This document shows positions 1 through 7,905 of a stretch of 64,000 nt of DNA, in pieces. The notes beneath the pieces are model-generated. The model did no database searches. It saw nothing but the letters and a program-made list of their open reading frames with translations, and had not been told where the DNA came from. A program made the position numbers and the translations under genes. Position 1 is the stretch's first letter. Each line of letters starts with the position of its first letter. This stretch comes from Microtetraspora sp. NBRC 16547 (lineage in GTDB: Bacteria; Actinomycetota; Actinomycetes; Streptosporangiales; Streptosporangiaceae): contig NZ_BSSE01000014.1 in assembly GCF_030268965.1 (NCBI RefSeq), positions 99,042 to 163,041 on the forward strand, given 5' to 3'.

Positions 1-67
1 CGCGGGCGGGGGAGATCCCGGCCCGGGTGATCCGCCCCGACCGTCTGGCCGCCAGAGTGGTCAGCAT
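1..67 (-). CDS. ABC-2 type transporter permease, start only (cut by window edge)
   Basis: An open frame begins with ATG at 67-65 on the minus strand and overlaps the stop of the next permease by one base (TGATG). Only 22 codons are in the window, beginning MLTTLAARRSGRITRAG, which lies before any membrane segment. The call rests on context: a one-base overlap with an ABC-2 permease, in an operon with an exporter ATPase, is the usual layout of drug exporters built from one ATPase and two different permeases. The protein itself cannot be identified from what is visible. Confidence 0.45.
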   Translation of the reverse strand, partial: MLTTLAARRSGRITRAGISPAR

Positions 68-837
68 CAGTCCTCCAGCCTTCGACGGAACCGGTACGCG
101 GCGAGCACCGTGCCCGCGACGGCCCACAGCAGCAGGCAGCCCACATGGGCGGCGACCGGCCAGGGTGGCGCGACCCCGAGCGTGGCCGAACGGCACAGCT
201 CCACGGCGTGCCACAGCGGTGAGACGTACGCCACCGGCCGCACCAGCGCCGGGAGCTGCTCGACGGGGAAGAAGACGCCCGAGAACAGTGACGAGGGGAT
301 CACCACGAAGCGGAACAGCAGCGCGAAGTGGCTGTCGCTCTCGATGCTGGCCGCGAACGCCATGACCGGCGCGGCGGCGGCCACCGTCAGCAGCGCGCAG
401 ACGAGCGGAACCGCCACCGTCCACGGCGAGTGCAGGGCGCCGAACAACAGCACGACGATCAGGAACGCCAGGACGGCGGTCGTCACCCGGAACAGCAGGT
501 AGAGCAGGTGGCCGGTGACGATGTCGTTCGGCCGGACCGGGGTCGCCCGCATCGCATGGTAGGCGCGGACCCACTTGAAGTCGCCGAGCACGGAGTACGT
601 CGACTCGCCGACCGCCATCTGGAAGGCGGTCGAGGCGACCACCCCAGGGACGATCCAGGACAGGTAGTCGACGCCCTGCACGGAGCCGATGTAACCGCCG
701 ACCCCGATGCCGATGCTGACCACGAAGAGCACCGGCAGGACGAACGAGGAGAACACCGACGCCCGCCACAGCCGGCGGTACAGCGTCAGGTGCCGTTCCA
801 GAACGGCGATGCTGGGGTGAACGGTTCCCATGGCCAT
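67..837 (-). CDS. ABC-2 type transporter permease
   Basis: 256 residues with about six hydrophobic segments: one near residues 28-50, then a loop with the family-like stretch DYLSWIVPGVVASTAF, and later helices near 105-130, 135-160, 170-195 and 225-248. The arrangement, including the FxxPVEQLPALVRPVAYVSPLWH stretch before the last helix, is typical of NodJ/DrrB-type ABC-2 permeases. It forms the membrane channel of an exporter. The start at 837 lies one base beyond the stop of the ATPase gene, so ATPase, this permease and the partial permease at 1-67 form a tight operon transcribed leftward. The substrate cannot be told from sequence. Confidence 0.85.
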   Translation of the reverse strand: MAMGTVHPSIAVLERHLTLYRRLWRASVFSSFVLPVLFVVSIGIGVGGYIGSVQGVDYLSWIVPGVVASTAFQMAVGESTYSVLGDFKWVRAYHAMRATPVRPNDIVTGHLLYLLFRVTTAVLAFLIVVLLFGALHSPWTVAVPLVCALLTVAAAAPVMAFAASIESDSHFALLFRFVVIPSSLFSGVFFPVEQLPALVRPVAYVSPLWHAVELCRSATLGVAPPWPVAAHVGCLLLWAVAGTVLAAYRFRRRLED

Positions 838-838
838 G

Positions 839-1786
839 TCAGTCCACCAGCGTCCGGCCGGTGAGGTGCAGGAACACGTCCTCCAGCGTGGAGCGGCGGA
901 CCAGCACGCTGGAGGGGACCAGGCCGCGCCGCTGCACCTCGGCCACCGCCGCGTCGCCGTCGTCGGCGTACAGCAGGACCCGGTCGGGCAGCGGGTCCAC
1001 CCGCTCGCCGATCCCGCCGAGCTTGGCGGCGTAGTCGGCGTTGAAGTCGAGGCCGTCGGGGAAACGCAGCTCGACCACCTCGGCCGTGGAGTACGTCTCG
1101 ATCAACGACCGAGGCGAGCCCTCCGCGACGATCTTGCCGCCGTCCATGACCACGAGCCGGTCGCACAGCTGCTCGGCCTCGTCCATGTAGTGCGTGGTCA
1201 GCACGAGGGTGGTGCCGCGCTGCTTGAGCCGGAACAGCCGCTCCCACAGCAGGTGCCTGGCCTGCGGGTCGAGGCCGGTGGTGGGCTCGTCGAGCAGCAC
1301 GATGTCAGGCTCGTTGATCATGGCCCGGGCGATCGTCAGCCGGCGTTTCATGCCCCCGGACAGCGGCTCGACCATGCTGCCCGCGCGATCCGAGAGTTGC
1401 ACGAACTCCAGCAGCTCGTCGGCCCGCCGGCGCCCCTCGGCGCGGGAGAGCCCGAAATAGCGGGCGTAGGTCGTGAGGTTCTCCCGGACCGACAGGTCGG
1501 GATCGAGGTTGTCCAGCTGGGGGCAGACGCCCAGCCGGGCGCGGATCTTGGTGCCGTCGCGCACTGGGTCCATTCCCAGGATGCGCAGCTCGCCGGAGGT
1601 CGGCGCGGAAACACAGCTGATCATCCGCATGGTGGAGGACTTGCCGGCCCCGTTGGGCCCGAGGAAACCGAACGCCTCGCCCGGCGCGACCTCCACGTCG
1701 ATGCCCTTGACGGCGGTGAAGTCGCCGAAGCGCTTGACCAGGTCACGCGCGAAGATCAATGGTTGCTCAGCCACGTGCCGAGACAC
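839..1786 (-). CDS. Drug/daunorubicin-type ABC transporter ATP-binding protein
   Basis: A DrrA/NodI-like ATPase that powers the permeases encoded directly downstream. Visible motifs are Walker A GPNGAGKSS near residue 43, a Q-loop in CPQLDNLD, the signature LSGGM, Walker B IVLLDEP followed by TTGLDP, and the H-loop in LTTHYMDEAE. A C-terminal extension of about 80 residues (ending VFLHLTGRTLVD) is the usual DrrA-type tail. The frame is open further upstream to 1855, but the extra residues are Arg/Cys-rich and unlike the family, so the GTG at 1786 (or GTG at 1774) is preferred; no strong ribosome site decides between them. Confidence 0.88.
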   Translation of the reverse strand: MSRHVAEQPLIFARDLVKRFGDFTAVKGIDVEVAPGEAFGFLGPNGAGKSSTMRMISCVSAPTSGELRILGMDPVRDGTKIRARLGVCPQLDNLDPDLSVRENLTTYARYFGLSRAEGRRRADELLEFVQLSDRAGSMVEPLSGGMKRRLTIARAMINEPDIVLLDEPTTGLDPQARHLLWERLFRLKQRGTTLVLTTHYMDEAEQLCDRLVVMDGGKIVAEGSPRSLIETYSTAEVVELRFPDGLDFNADYAAKLGGIGERVDPLPDRVLLYADDGDAAVAEVQRRGLVPSSVLVRRSTLEDVFLHLTGRTLVD

Positions 1787-1933
1787 TAGTGAACCGCACC
1801 GACATTTCCGCAACAGGTTTTCGCGCCCCAGCGCCCCACGCGCCCTACGCGCCACGCGGGGGAGGCGGTGTCGCGCGGCAGCAGTCGCGAGGCACCGCCG
1901 CCGGCCGGGGCCACCGGGTCGCCCGTACGTACA

Positions 1934-3004
1934 TCAGTGGCATGTGTAGGTCGGGCTGGAGTCCTTCACCTTGCCGTCGGCGCCAATCAGCTGCCAGGAG
2001 TAGGTGCTGTCGGTGAACGTCAGCTTCACGACGCCGTTCGTGCCGCTGAGCCGGAACCGGCTGTTGGGCTGCACGTTCTTGATCTTGTACGAGACCGCGC
2101 CGCCCATGCCACCCAGCAGTTCCACCAAGCCGTTGGCGTCGGCCTTGCCCGAGGGGTCCTGCGGCGCGAACCGCTCGTAGTGGTGGTCGTGCCCGTTGAG
2201 CACGAGGTCGGCCTTGGCGTCGTAAAGGATCTGCCAGACGGGCCGGCTGACCGGGTCGTTGCCGTGCTCTCCGGAGCTGAACAGGGGGTGGTGCCAGTAC
2301 GCGGCAACGCAGCCCTTGGTGGTGGCGGCGAGGTCGGCCTTGAGCCAGTTGATCTGCGCCGTCTGGTCGAAGATGTTGGAGTCCAGGGCGATGAAGTGCC
2401 AGTTGCCCCGGTCGTAGCTGTACCAGCTCTTGCCCTTCGGGAACGCGATCGCCCCGAAGTAGGACTTGTAGCCCGCCTCGAACCCGGCCGGGTCGTAGCT
2501 CTCGTGGTTGCCCGCAGAGGGGCGGGTCTTCTTCTTGAACTTGCCCCAGGTGGTGTCGTAGTACTTCCGGAAATCGTGGATGGTGCCGCGGTCGTACTGG
2601 TTGTCACCCATGGTGATGACGAACGCCGGGTTGATCGCCTGGACCTGGGCGGCCGTCTTGGGGTGGGCGCAGGAGCTGGATCTCGCGGTGCACTGCGCCG
2701 CGATGTCGCCCGCCGCCACCACGGTGAACGCACCGCCAGGGGACGGCGAAGTCGACGGTGAGGTCGAGGGTGACGGCGGCGGCGACGGGGAGGTCGAGGG
2801 TGACGGCGGCGGCGACGGGGAGGCCGTCCCGCCCGGGGTCACGGTCAGCTTGTCGAGGTTCGAGCCGCCGGCCGCGCGCTCAGCGATCACGAACAGGCCG
2901 GCGAGCAGGGCCAGGGCGGCGGCGAGCAGGCCGAACCGGCCGCGGCGTCCGGACCGCGATCGGGGCGTGGAGCGAGGGTCGGGGTCGGGAAGATGCAGGG
3001 ACAC
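1934..3004 (-). CDS. Membrane-anchored metallophosphoesterase
   Basis: 356 residues: a basic N-terminus, one membrane segment near residues 24-42, a Pro/Ser/Thr-rich wall-spanning linker near 60-90, then a calcineurin-like phosphoesterase domain. All the metal-binding motifs of the superfamily can be seen in order: AAGDI, MGDNQYD, AGNHES, YWHHPLF and NGHDHHYER. It therefore should be an exported dinuclear-metal phosphatase or phosphodiesterase acting outside the membrane, resembling purple-acid-phosphatase-like secreted enzymes of actinomycetes. GTG at 3004 follows GGGAGA at a good distance. It is transcribed alone. The linker contains an exact 30-bp tandem duplication. Confidence 0.85.
   Translation of the reverse strand: MSLHLPDPDPRSTPRSRSGRRGRFGLLAAALALLAGLFVIAERAAGGSNLDKLTVTPGGTASPSPPPSPSTSPSPPPSPSTSPSTSPSPGGAFTVVAAGDIAAQCTARSSSCAHPKTAAQVQAINPAFVITMGDNQYDRGTIHDFRKYYDTTWGKFKKKTRPSAGNHESYDPAGFEAGYKSYFGAIAFPKGKSWYSYDRGNWHFIALDSNIFDQTAQINWLKADLAATTKGCVAAYWHHPLFSSGEHGNDPVSRPVWQILYDAKADLVLNGHDHHYERFAPQDPSGKADANGLVELLGGMGGAVSYKIKNVQPNSRFRLSGTNGVVKLTFTDSTYSWQLIGADGKVKDSSPTYTCH
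2761..2820. repeat. Exact 30-bp tandem repeat (2 copies) in phosphoesterase linker
   Basis: Positions 2761-2790 and 2791-2820 are identical. On the minus strand they encode a ten-residue Pro/Ser/Thr unit of the flexible linker, so copy number changes only linker length. Confidence 0.9.
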
Positions 3005-3113
3005 GGCTGTCTCCCGTGGGGTGAGCGATCATGACGGAACCATGCCGATGGACCATGGGACGTCTCCCGGCATCGTGGCAAACGCGCACGGAAACGGACA
3101 ACCCGGAACGCCG

Positions 3114-3153
3114 TTAATCAGCTTGACAGCTGACACCCTAGATCACGTAAGGT
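3114..3153 (+). promoter_or_regulatory. Candidate promoter of the ABC-F gene with upstream AT block
   Basis: TTGACA at 3123-3128 and TAAGGT at 3148-3153, spaced 19 bases, resemble an actinobacterial housekeeping promoter. An AT block (TTAAT, 3114-3118) sits four bases upstream of the -35, in otherwise GC-rich DNA. The start of transcription would fall near 3160-3161, exactly at the ATG of a four-codon ORF. AT-rich DNA next to the -35 is the known signature of WhiB7-activated promoters; that link is inference. Confidence 0.45.
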
Positions 3154-3160
3154 CCTCGGC

Positions 3161-3175
3161 ATGGGTTCCCTGTGA
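3161..3175 (+). CDS. Leader mini-ORF (MGSL), probably leaderless
   Basis: ATG-GGT-TCC-CTG-TGA, four codons plus stop, beginning about 7 bases after the predicted -10 box, so a transcript would start at or next to its ATG. It lies 158 bases upstream of the ABC-F start. Short upstream ORFs are known in leaders of ABC-F and erm-type resistance genes, where drug-stalled ribosomes relieve attenuation. No other function is suggested. Confidence 0.35.
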   Translation: MGSL

Positions 3176-3333
3176 TCGCCGGGCGCGCGACCGCGTCGAG
3201 CTTCGCTCCGCCGTCGCCGCTTCCACCCGTGCGCCGACTCCTCCACTGAGTTCGCCTGTGAGGCGTGCCGTGCGCGCGGATGCGTCATCGATCCGTTCCG
3301 ATCGGCCCGGCCGAGAACAGGGGGACGCCTTTC

Positions 3334-5013
3334 ATGCGTACCGCACAACTTGCTCTACACACCATCACCAAGCGCTACGACGATCACATCGTGCTCGACC
3401 AGGTCTCCTTCACCGTCAAACCGGGCGAGAAGGTCGGCGTCATCGGGGACAACGGCTCGGGGAAGTCCACGCTTCTCAAGCTCCTCGCCGGGCATGAGCG
3501 AGCCGACAACGGCGAGCTGACCGTGGTGGCGCCCGGCGGCGTCGGCTACCTCGCCCAGACGCTGGAGCTCCCGCTCGACGCCTTCGTCCAGGACGCCGTG
3601 GACCTGGCCCTGGCAGACCTCCGCGATCTCGAAACACGGATGCGCCGGGCCGAAGCCGAGCTGAAGGCGCGGACGGGCGCGGAGCTCGATTCCACCCTGG
3701 AGGCCTACGCCGGGCTGGTCGCACGCTACGAGGCCCGCGGCGGCTACGAAGCCGACGCCCGGGTGGACATCGCGCTGCACGGGCTCGGCCTGCCGGGTCT
3801 GGAGCGCGGCAGGCCGCTCGGCACCCTCTCCGGCGGCGAGCGGTCCCGCCTGGCGCTGGCCGCCACGCTGGCGTCGGAGCCCGAGCTGCTGCTGCTCGAC
3901 GAGCCGACCAACGACCTGGACGACCAGGCCGTGAGCTGGCTGGAGGCGCATCTGCGCGGGCATCGCGGCACCGTGGTCGCGGTCACCCACGACCGGGTGT
4001 TCCTGGAACGGCTCACCACCACGATCCTGGAGGTCGACTCCGGCAGGGTGTCCCGATACGGGGACGGCTACGACGGGTACCTCGCCGCCAAGGCCGCGGA
4101 GCGCCGGCGGCGGCTGCAGGAGTACGCGGACTGGCGTGCCGAGGTGGCCCGCAACCGGCGGCTGGTCACCGCCAACGCGGCGCGGCTGGACGACATCCCG
4201 CGCAAGTTGCCGCTCGCCGTCTTCGCCGCGGGGCCGTTCCGGGCACGTGGACGCGGGCACGGCGCGATGGGCCGGATCCGCAACGCCAAGGAGCGGGTCG
4301 AGCGGCTGACCTGTAACCCGGTCGCACCGCCTCCCGATCCGCTCGTCTTCACCGCCCCCATCACCACCGCGCGCACCGACACGGGTCTCGACGCTGTTTC
4401 GGACGCGGAGGGCGCGACCGCCGTGGCCGCCGCGGCCGAGCTCGCCGACGTGCGCGTCGGGGACCGGCTCCGCGTACCGTCCCTGCGCATCCGGCCGGAT
4501 GAACGGCTGCTGGTGACCGGGCCCAACGGCGCGGGCAAGAGCACGCTCATGCGGGTCCTGGCCGGAGAGCTGCGGCCGGACACCGGATCGGTACGCGTTC
4601 CCGGGCGGGTGGGACATCTGCGGCAGGAGGAGGCGCCATGGCCGCCCCGGATGACCGTCCCGCAGGCGTTCGCCCAGGGACGGGGCGGCGATCTGGACGA
4701 GCACATCGAGACGCTGCTCTCGCTCGGCCTGTTCCGCCCGGCCGACCTGCGCCTGCGGGTGGGGGAGCTCTCCTACGGGCAGCGGCGCCGGATCGAGCTG
4801 GCCCGGCTGGTGAGCGAACCGGTGGACCTGCTCCTGCTCGACGAGCCCACCAACCACCTGTCTCCCGCGCTCGTCGAGGAGCTGGAACAGGCGCTGGCGG
4901 GTTACCAGGGCGCACTGGTGGTCGTCACGCACGATCGCCGGATGCGGTCCCGGTTCACCGGGTCCCACTTGACCCTGCGCGATGGCCGTGTCGCCGAGTT
5001 CCAGGTCACCTGA
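3334..5013 (+). CDS. ABC-F type ribosomal protection protein
   Basis: 559 residues with two ATPase domains and no membrane segment. Domain 1: GDNGSGKST near residue 44, signature LSGGERS, Walker B LLLLDEPTNDLDD. Domain 2: GPNGAGKST near 395, signature LSYGQRR, Walker B LLLLDEPTNHLS. The region between the domains is long and Arg-rich (roughly residues 245-340), as in TlrC/SrmB/OleB-like actinomycete proteins, where it reaches into the ribosome and displaces macrolide-, lincosamide- or pleuromutilin-type drugs. ATG at 3334 follows AGGGGGA; an upstream in-frame extension is unlikely. It stands alone with a 170-base leader holding a mini-ORF, which suggests drug-responsive control. The actual drug class cannot be told from sequence. 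Confidence 0.88.
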   Translation: MRTAQLALHTITKRYDDHIVLDQVSFTVKPGEKVGVIGDNGSGKSTLLKLLAGHERADNGELTVVAPGGVGYLAQTLELPLDAFVQDAVDLALADLRDLETRMRRAEAELKARTGAELDSTLEAYAGLVARYEARGGYEADARVDIALHGLGLPGLERGRPLGTLSGGERSRLALAATLASEPELLLLDEPTNDLDDQAVSWLEAHLRGHRGTVVAVTHDRVFLERLTTTILEVDSGRVSRYGDGYDGYLAAKAAERRRRLQEYADWRAEVARNRRLVTANAARLDDIPRKLPLAVFAAGPFRARGRGHGAMGRIRNAKERVERLTCNPVAPPPDPLVFTAPITTARTDTGLDAVSDAEGATAVAAAAELADVRVGDRLRVPSLRIRPDERLLVTGPNGAGKSTLMRVLAGELRPDTGSVRVPGRVGHLRQEEAPWPPRMTVPQAFAQGRGGDLDEHIETLLSLGLFRPADLRLRVGELSYGQRRRIELARLVSEPVDLLLLDEPTNHLSPALVEELEQALAGYQGALVVVTHDRRMRSRFTGSHLTLRDGRVAEFQVT

Positions 5014-5318
5014 CCCGACAGGAAGGACGGGCGTACGGCCGGATACGGGTCCAACCGAGATACGGGTAAAACCGGCCATGAGTCGATCTTGAAAGCTCTC
5101 CGGCGAGTACCCCTGACACCGGAAGACGATCTCAAGGTCGCAAACCCCGACAGGCCAACCCCGTGGCCAGTCAAGTCAGATTGGCAAACCCCTCATTGTG
5201 CGACTCCCTCCTGTGTGGGTGTGTCCATCACAGTGCTCGCGGCGTCATCTGCCACGCGGGTTCGGTGCGGCCCCGCCGTCCCGGTGGGTGGAGGGGCCGT
5301 GACCTGCTGGGAATCGAT
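5014..5318. other. Intergenic, no gene seen
   Basis: About 300 bases between the convergent ABC-F and flavin oxidase genes. Short open frames occur but none has codon bias, a ribosome site or a recognisable family. No clear hairpin terminator is evident. Confidence 0.5.
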
Positions 5319-6629
5319 CTATCCGAGCACCGGGTAGTTCGCACGGAACACGTTGTGCGGGTCACGGGCCCGCTTGATCTCCCGCAGCCGCGCGAGCGCG
5401 CTGCCGGAGAAGGACTGCGCCGCCGTGTCACCGGGGGACAGTACGGTGTACGGCTTGCGGCCGCTGATGTAGGCCTCCAGGTCGGCCACGACCTCGGCCT
5501 GCTTGGCGCGCGTCGCATCGGCCGCGTGCGGCAGGCCGAGACCCACCAAGCCGAGCAGGTACGGCTCAGCCACCGCGCCACTCGCACCGGCCCCGCCGTC
5601 CAGCTCGGCGAGCGCTCCGCCCAGGTGCCTGATCTGCACGTTGATGAGCGGTTCGACCGACTTGGCCAGCAGGCGCTCCACCGCGTCCGCGTCCAGGCCG
5701 GTGAGTAGCTCCGCGCGAGCGATGGATGGGGCCGGATCGGTGGGCTCGGCGGCGATGTCACCCAGGTTGGCAACCGGGACGACGCCGCGGCTGTCGGAGA
5801 TCGCGCCCTCGATCTTGTCGATGCGCCCCAGCAGGTCCTCCCCCTGAGCCGCCTCACCGAGGTAGGCCAGATCCAGCGTCACCATCGGCGACGCGCCGGG
5901 TGGCTGGAGCCGGTTGATCCAGACACTGAGTTCACGCGGCGCCTCGGCGGTGATCTCCAGGAACGCGTCGTACACCTCCCTGGTCCGGTGCTCAGGCCAG
6001 ATCACGCGCCCGCCGTACAGGACTGGCACGGGATACAGTTCGAGTTCGAGGGCGGTCACCACCGCGAAGTCCCCGCCACCGCCGCGCAGCGCCCAGAACA
6101 GCTCGGGATCAGACTCGGCGGTCACCCGGCCCGGCTCGCCATGAGCGTCCACGATGTCGACAGCCCGCACGCTGTCGGAGCCGAAGCCGTACTTGCGGCT
6201 GAACCAGCCGACCCCACCGCCCAGGGTGTAGCCGGTCACGCTGATTCCCGGCGCGCTACCGGACAGGCCGGTCAGACCCAGCGGACCGGCCGCCGCCAGC
6301 ACCTGCCCCCACTTCGCGCCCGCGCCCACCCGGACAATGCGCTCCTCCGCGCGTACCTCCACCTCGTTCAGCAGACCGGTACGCAACAGGATCAGGCCTT
6401 CCACATCACCCGAGGCGCCATGCCCGCTCGGCTGCGCGGTCACCGTCATACCCGCCCGCCGCGCGTAACGCACGAGCGCCGCCACGTCATCGGCATCCGC
6501 GGCCTCCACCACGGCCGCCACCGGCTGCTTGACGGTCAGATTCCACGCGGTGGCCGCCTGTTCGAAGCCGTCGTCATCGGCCAGGAGCACGCGCCCCTTG
6601 AGGACACCGCGCAGATCGTTGATCGTCAT
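5319..6629 (-). CDS. FAD-binding (BBE-like) oxidoreductase
   Basis: 436 residues of the PCMH-type FAD-binding, berberine-bridge-enzyme-like family, oxidases of sugars, alkaloids or polyketide intermediates. Seen: the FAD-domain stretch PSGHGASGDVEG near residue 67 with the His normally linked covalently to FAD, the glycine-rich YTLGGGVGW near 135, RGGGGDFAVVTALE near 185, and the terminal BBE signature DPHNVFRANYPVLG. The second FAD-linking Cys of bicovalent members, expected in the stretch before LGGGVG, is absent (SGSAPGISVTG), so at most a single His link is expected. ATG at 6629 follows AAAAGGAGA. It is a lone gene beside a transposase remnant. Confidence 0.88.
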   Translation of the reverse strand: MTINDLRGVLKGRVLLADDDGFEQAATAWNLTVKQPVAAVVEAADADDVAALVRYARRAGMTVTAQPSGHGASGDVEGLILLRTGLLNEVEVRAEERIVRVGAGAKWGQVLAAAGPLGLTGLSGSAPGISVTGYTLGGGVGWFSRKYGFGSDSVRAVDIVDAHGEPGRVTAESDPELFWALRGGGGDFAVVTALELELYPVPVLYGGRVIWPEHRTREVYDAFLEITAEAPRELSVWINRLQPPGASPMVTLDLAYLGEAAQGEDLLGRIDKIEGAISDSRGVVPVANLGDIAAEPTDPAPSIARAELLTGLDADAVERLLAKSVEPLINVQIRHLGGALAELDGGAGASGAVAEPYLLGLVGLGLPHAADATRAKQAEVVADLEAYISGRKPYTVLSPGDTAAQSFSGSALARLREIKRARDPHNVFRANYPVLG

Positions 6630-6657
6630 CGTCGTCTCCTTTTCGAGTTCTCAGAAA

Positions 6658-6860
6658 ATGCGAAGGCGCACCCTGCTGCACTACGGGAAGGACGGCGCCC
6701 TGACCGGCCCGGGCAAAGATCACGCCGAAACCTCGATGCAGGCCTTGCACCTGCGGCGGTCCGCGCTGGTGCACGTCAGCACGCTGCTGCTGCAGCAGGT
6801 TCTCGCCGAGCCGAGGACCGGCGCGGCCTGACGTGCTGTTCTGGTCCGGCATCGACCGGC
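6658..6860 (+). pseudogene. Tn3-family transposase remnant (C-terminal part)
   Basis: The plus strand encodes LLHYGKDGALTGPGKDHAE and then ALHLRRSALVHVSTLLLQQ and VLAEP, which match the C-terminal region of Tn3-family transposases as I know it (usually ALHLLQSALVHVNTLL). After VLAEP the match continues in another frame as EDRRGLT and LFWSG, so at least one deletion or frameshift has occurred. There is no start, no N-terminal part and no terminal repeat that I can see. It is a decayed stub inserted between the flavin oxidase and DUF4267 genes. Confidence 0.65.
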
Positions 6861-6924
6861 TGCCGGATCGCTGGTGCGGCGATGGCGGGACGCGTCGAAG
6901 AGCTCCGGCCGCCAGACCACGTGG

Positions 6925-7302
6925 TTACGCGATGAGCAGAAGCGCGCTGATCGTCAGCATCACCACGGCGGTGGCGCCGTGGATGCCGTAGACGGCCGCC
7001 TTGGGCCCGTTGCTGCGCAGCACGATCACCGCGTCGCCGACGGGTATGGCGCTGGCGGCAAGCATGAACCAGCCCAGCAGGCTCGTTGTTCCGCCGGCCA
7101 ACAGGATGAAGATGAAAAGCCCTGAGGCGATGTCGCGCACGCCCTTGACGGACAGCCAGGCGTGGAAGCTGCGGTCCTCGGTCGGCGTATCGGGGATGCC
7201 GAAACCGGCCGCGGCCTGCGGCGCCCAGAAGGCGCGGGCGCCCATGAAGATGATGCCCGCGCCGATCAGTCCGGCGAGCGCAGTGGCGATGTTGGTGAGC
7301 AT
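6925..7302 (-). CDS. DUF4267 family small membrane protein
   Basis: 125 residues with four hydrophobic segments (about 8-28, 58-78, 80-97, 104-124) and the family-like stretches FMGARAFWAPQAAAGFGIP and FHAWLSVKGVRDIASGLFI. These match DUF4267, integral membrane proteins of unknown function common in actinomycetes and often near TetR or ArsR regulators. The upstream ribosome site (GAGACGAGA) is weak. It is followed on the same strand by the Tn3 remnant and preceded by a cupin gene on the same strand, 63 bases away, so the two may be co-transcribed. Confidence 0.8.
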   Translation of the reverse strand: MLTNIATALAGLIGAGIIFMGARAFWAPQAAAGFGIPDTPTEDRSFHAWLSVKGVRDIASGLFIFILLAGGTTSLLGWFMLAASAIPVGDAVIVLRSNGPKAAVYGIHGATAVVMLTISALLLIA

Positions 7303-7365
7303 GGGTTCGTCTCGTCTCTCGGGAGCAGTTCTACGAGCGCATTCCAGACAGCGGGGCGTATGCCA

Positions 7366-7839
7366 TCACCGTTCGTAGCCGTCGACGAAGTGGTTGTCGT
7401 GGGCTTCGTGAAGCCGGCTCTGGTCCCGATCGTTCACGGTGGCGAGCTGCGCGAAGTACTCCTCCCGGGGTACGCCTGGCGAGAGGGCCATGAGGAGGGT
7501 GGCAGGTTCGGCGCGCTCCTTCCGCAGCGCGTGGACGTCACCCATCGCGGCATGCGCAGCGTCGCCGGGCAGCAGTGTTCGCCACTCCCGCCCATCGAAG
7601 TAGTCGACTTCACCTTCCTCAACGATGAAGGTCTCGCTGAAGGTCGTGTGAAAGTGCGGGGCAGGTCCCCGACTGGAGGGCGACATGCGCCACCGGTAGA
7701 TGCTCACGACCCCGCTGGTCTCCGCCGGGCCGGCGAGGACTTCGATGGTCGATCCGCTGGCGCCCAGCCGGATCGTTCGCGTCTTTCGGGCTCGCTCGGG
7801 TTGCTTGCAGAAGCAGTCCATCGGCTTGGTCTCAGTCAC
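7366..7839 (-). CDS. Cupin-domain protein
   Basis: 157 residues. A double-stranded beta-helix of the cupin type is suggested by PHFHTTFSETFIVEEGEV (metal-site His-x-His and Glu) and by PGDAAHAAMGDVHAL. The C-terminal SPGVPREEYFAQLA is shared with the second cupin in this window at 27392-27886 (TPGAPREAYFQELA), so both belong to one subfamily. Substrate unknown; such proteins are small-molecule enzymes or binders. It is divergent from the ArsR-like regulator at 7906, 66 bases away, and probably under its control. Confidence 0.8.
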   Translation of the reverse strand: MTETKPMDCFCKQPERARKTRTIRLGASGSTIEVLAGPAETSGVVSIYRWRMSPSSRGPAPHFHTTFSETFIVEEGEVDYFDGREWRTLLPGDAAHAAMGDVHALRKERAEPATLLMALSPGVPREEYFAQLATVNDRDQSRLHEAHDNHFVDGYER

Positions 7840-7905
7840 GACCCGAGTCTCGGGGCTTCGCCGCTCCGCTCGCGCTCACTTCGGCGGTGGCCTAACAATA
7901 GGGAG

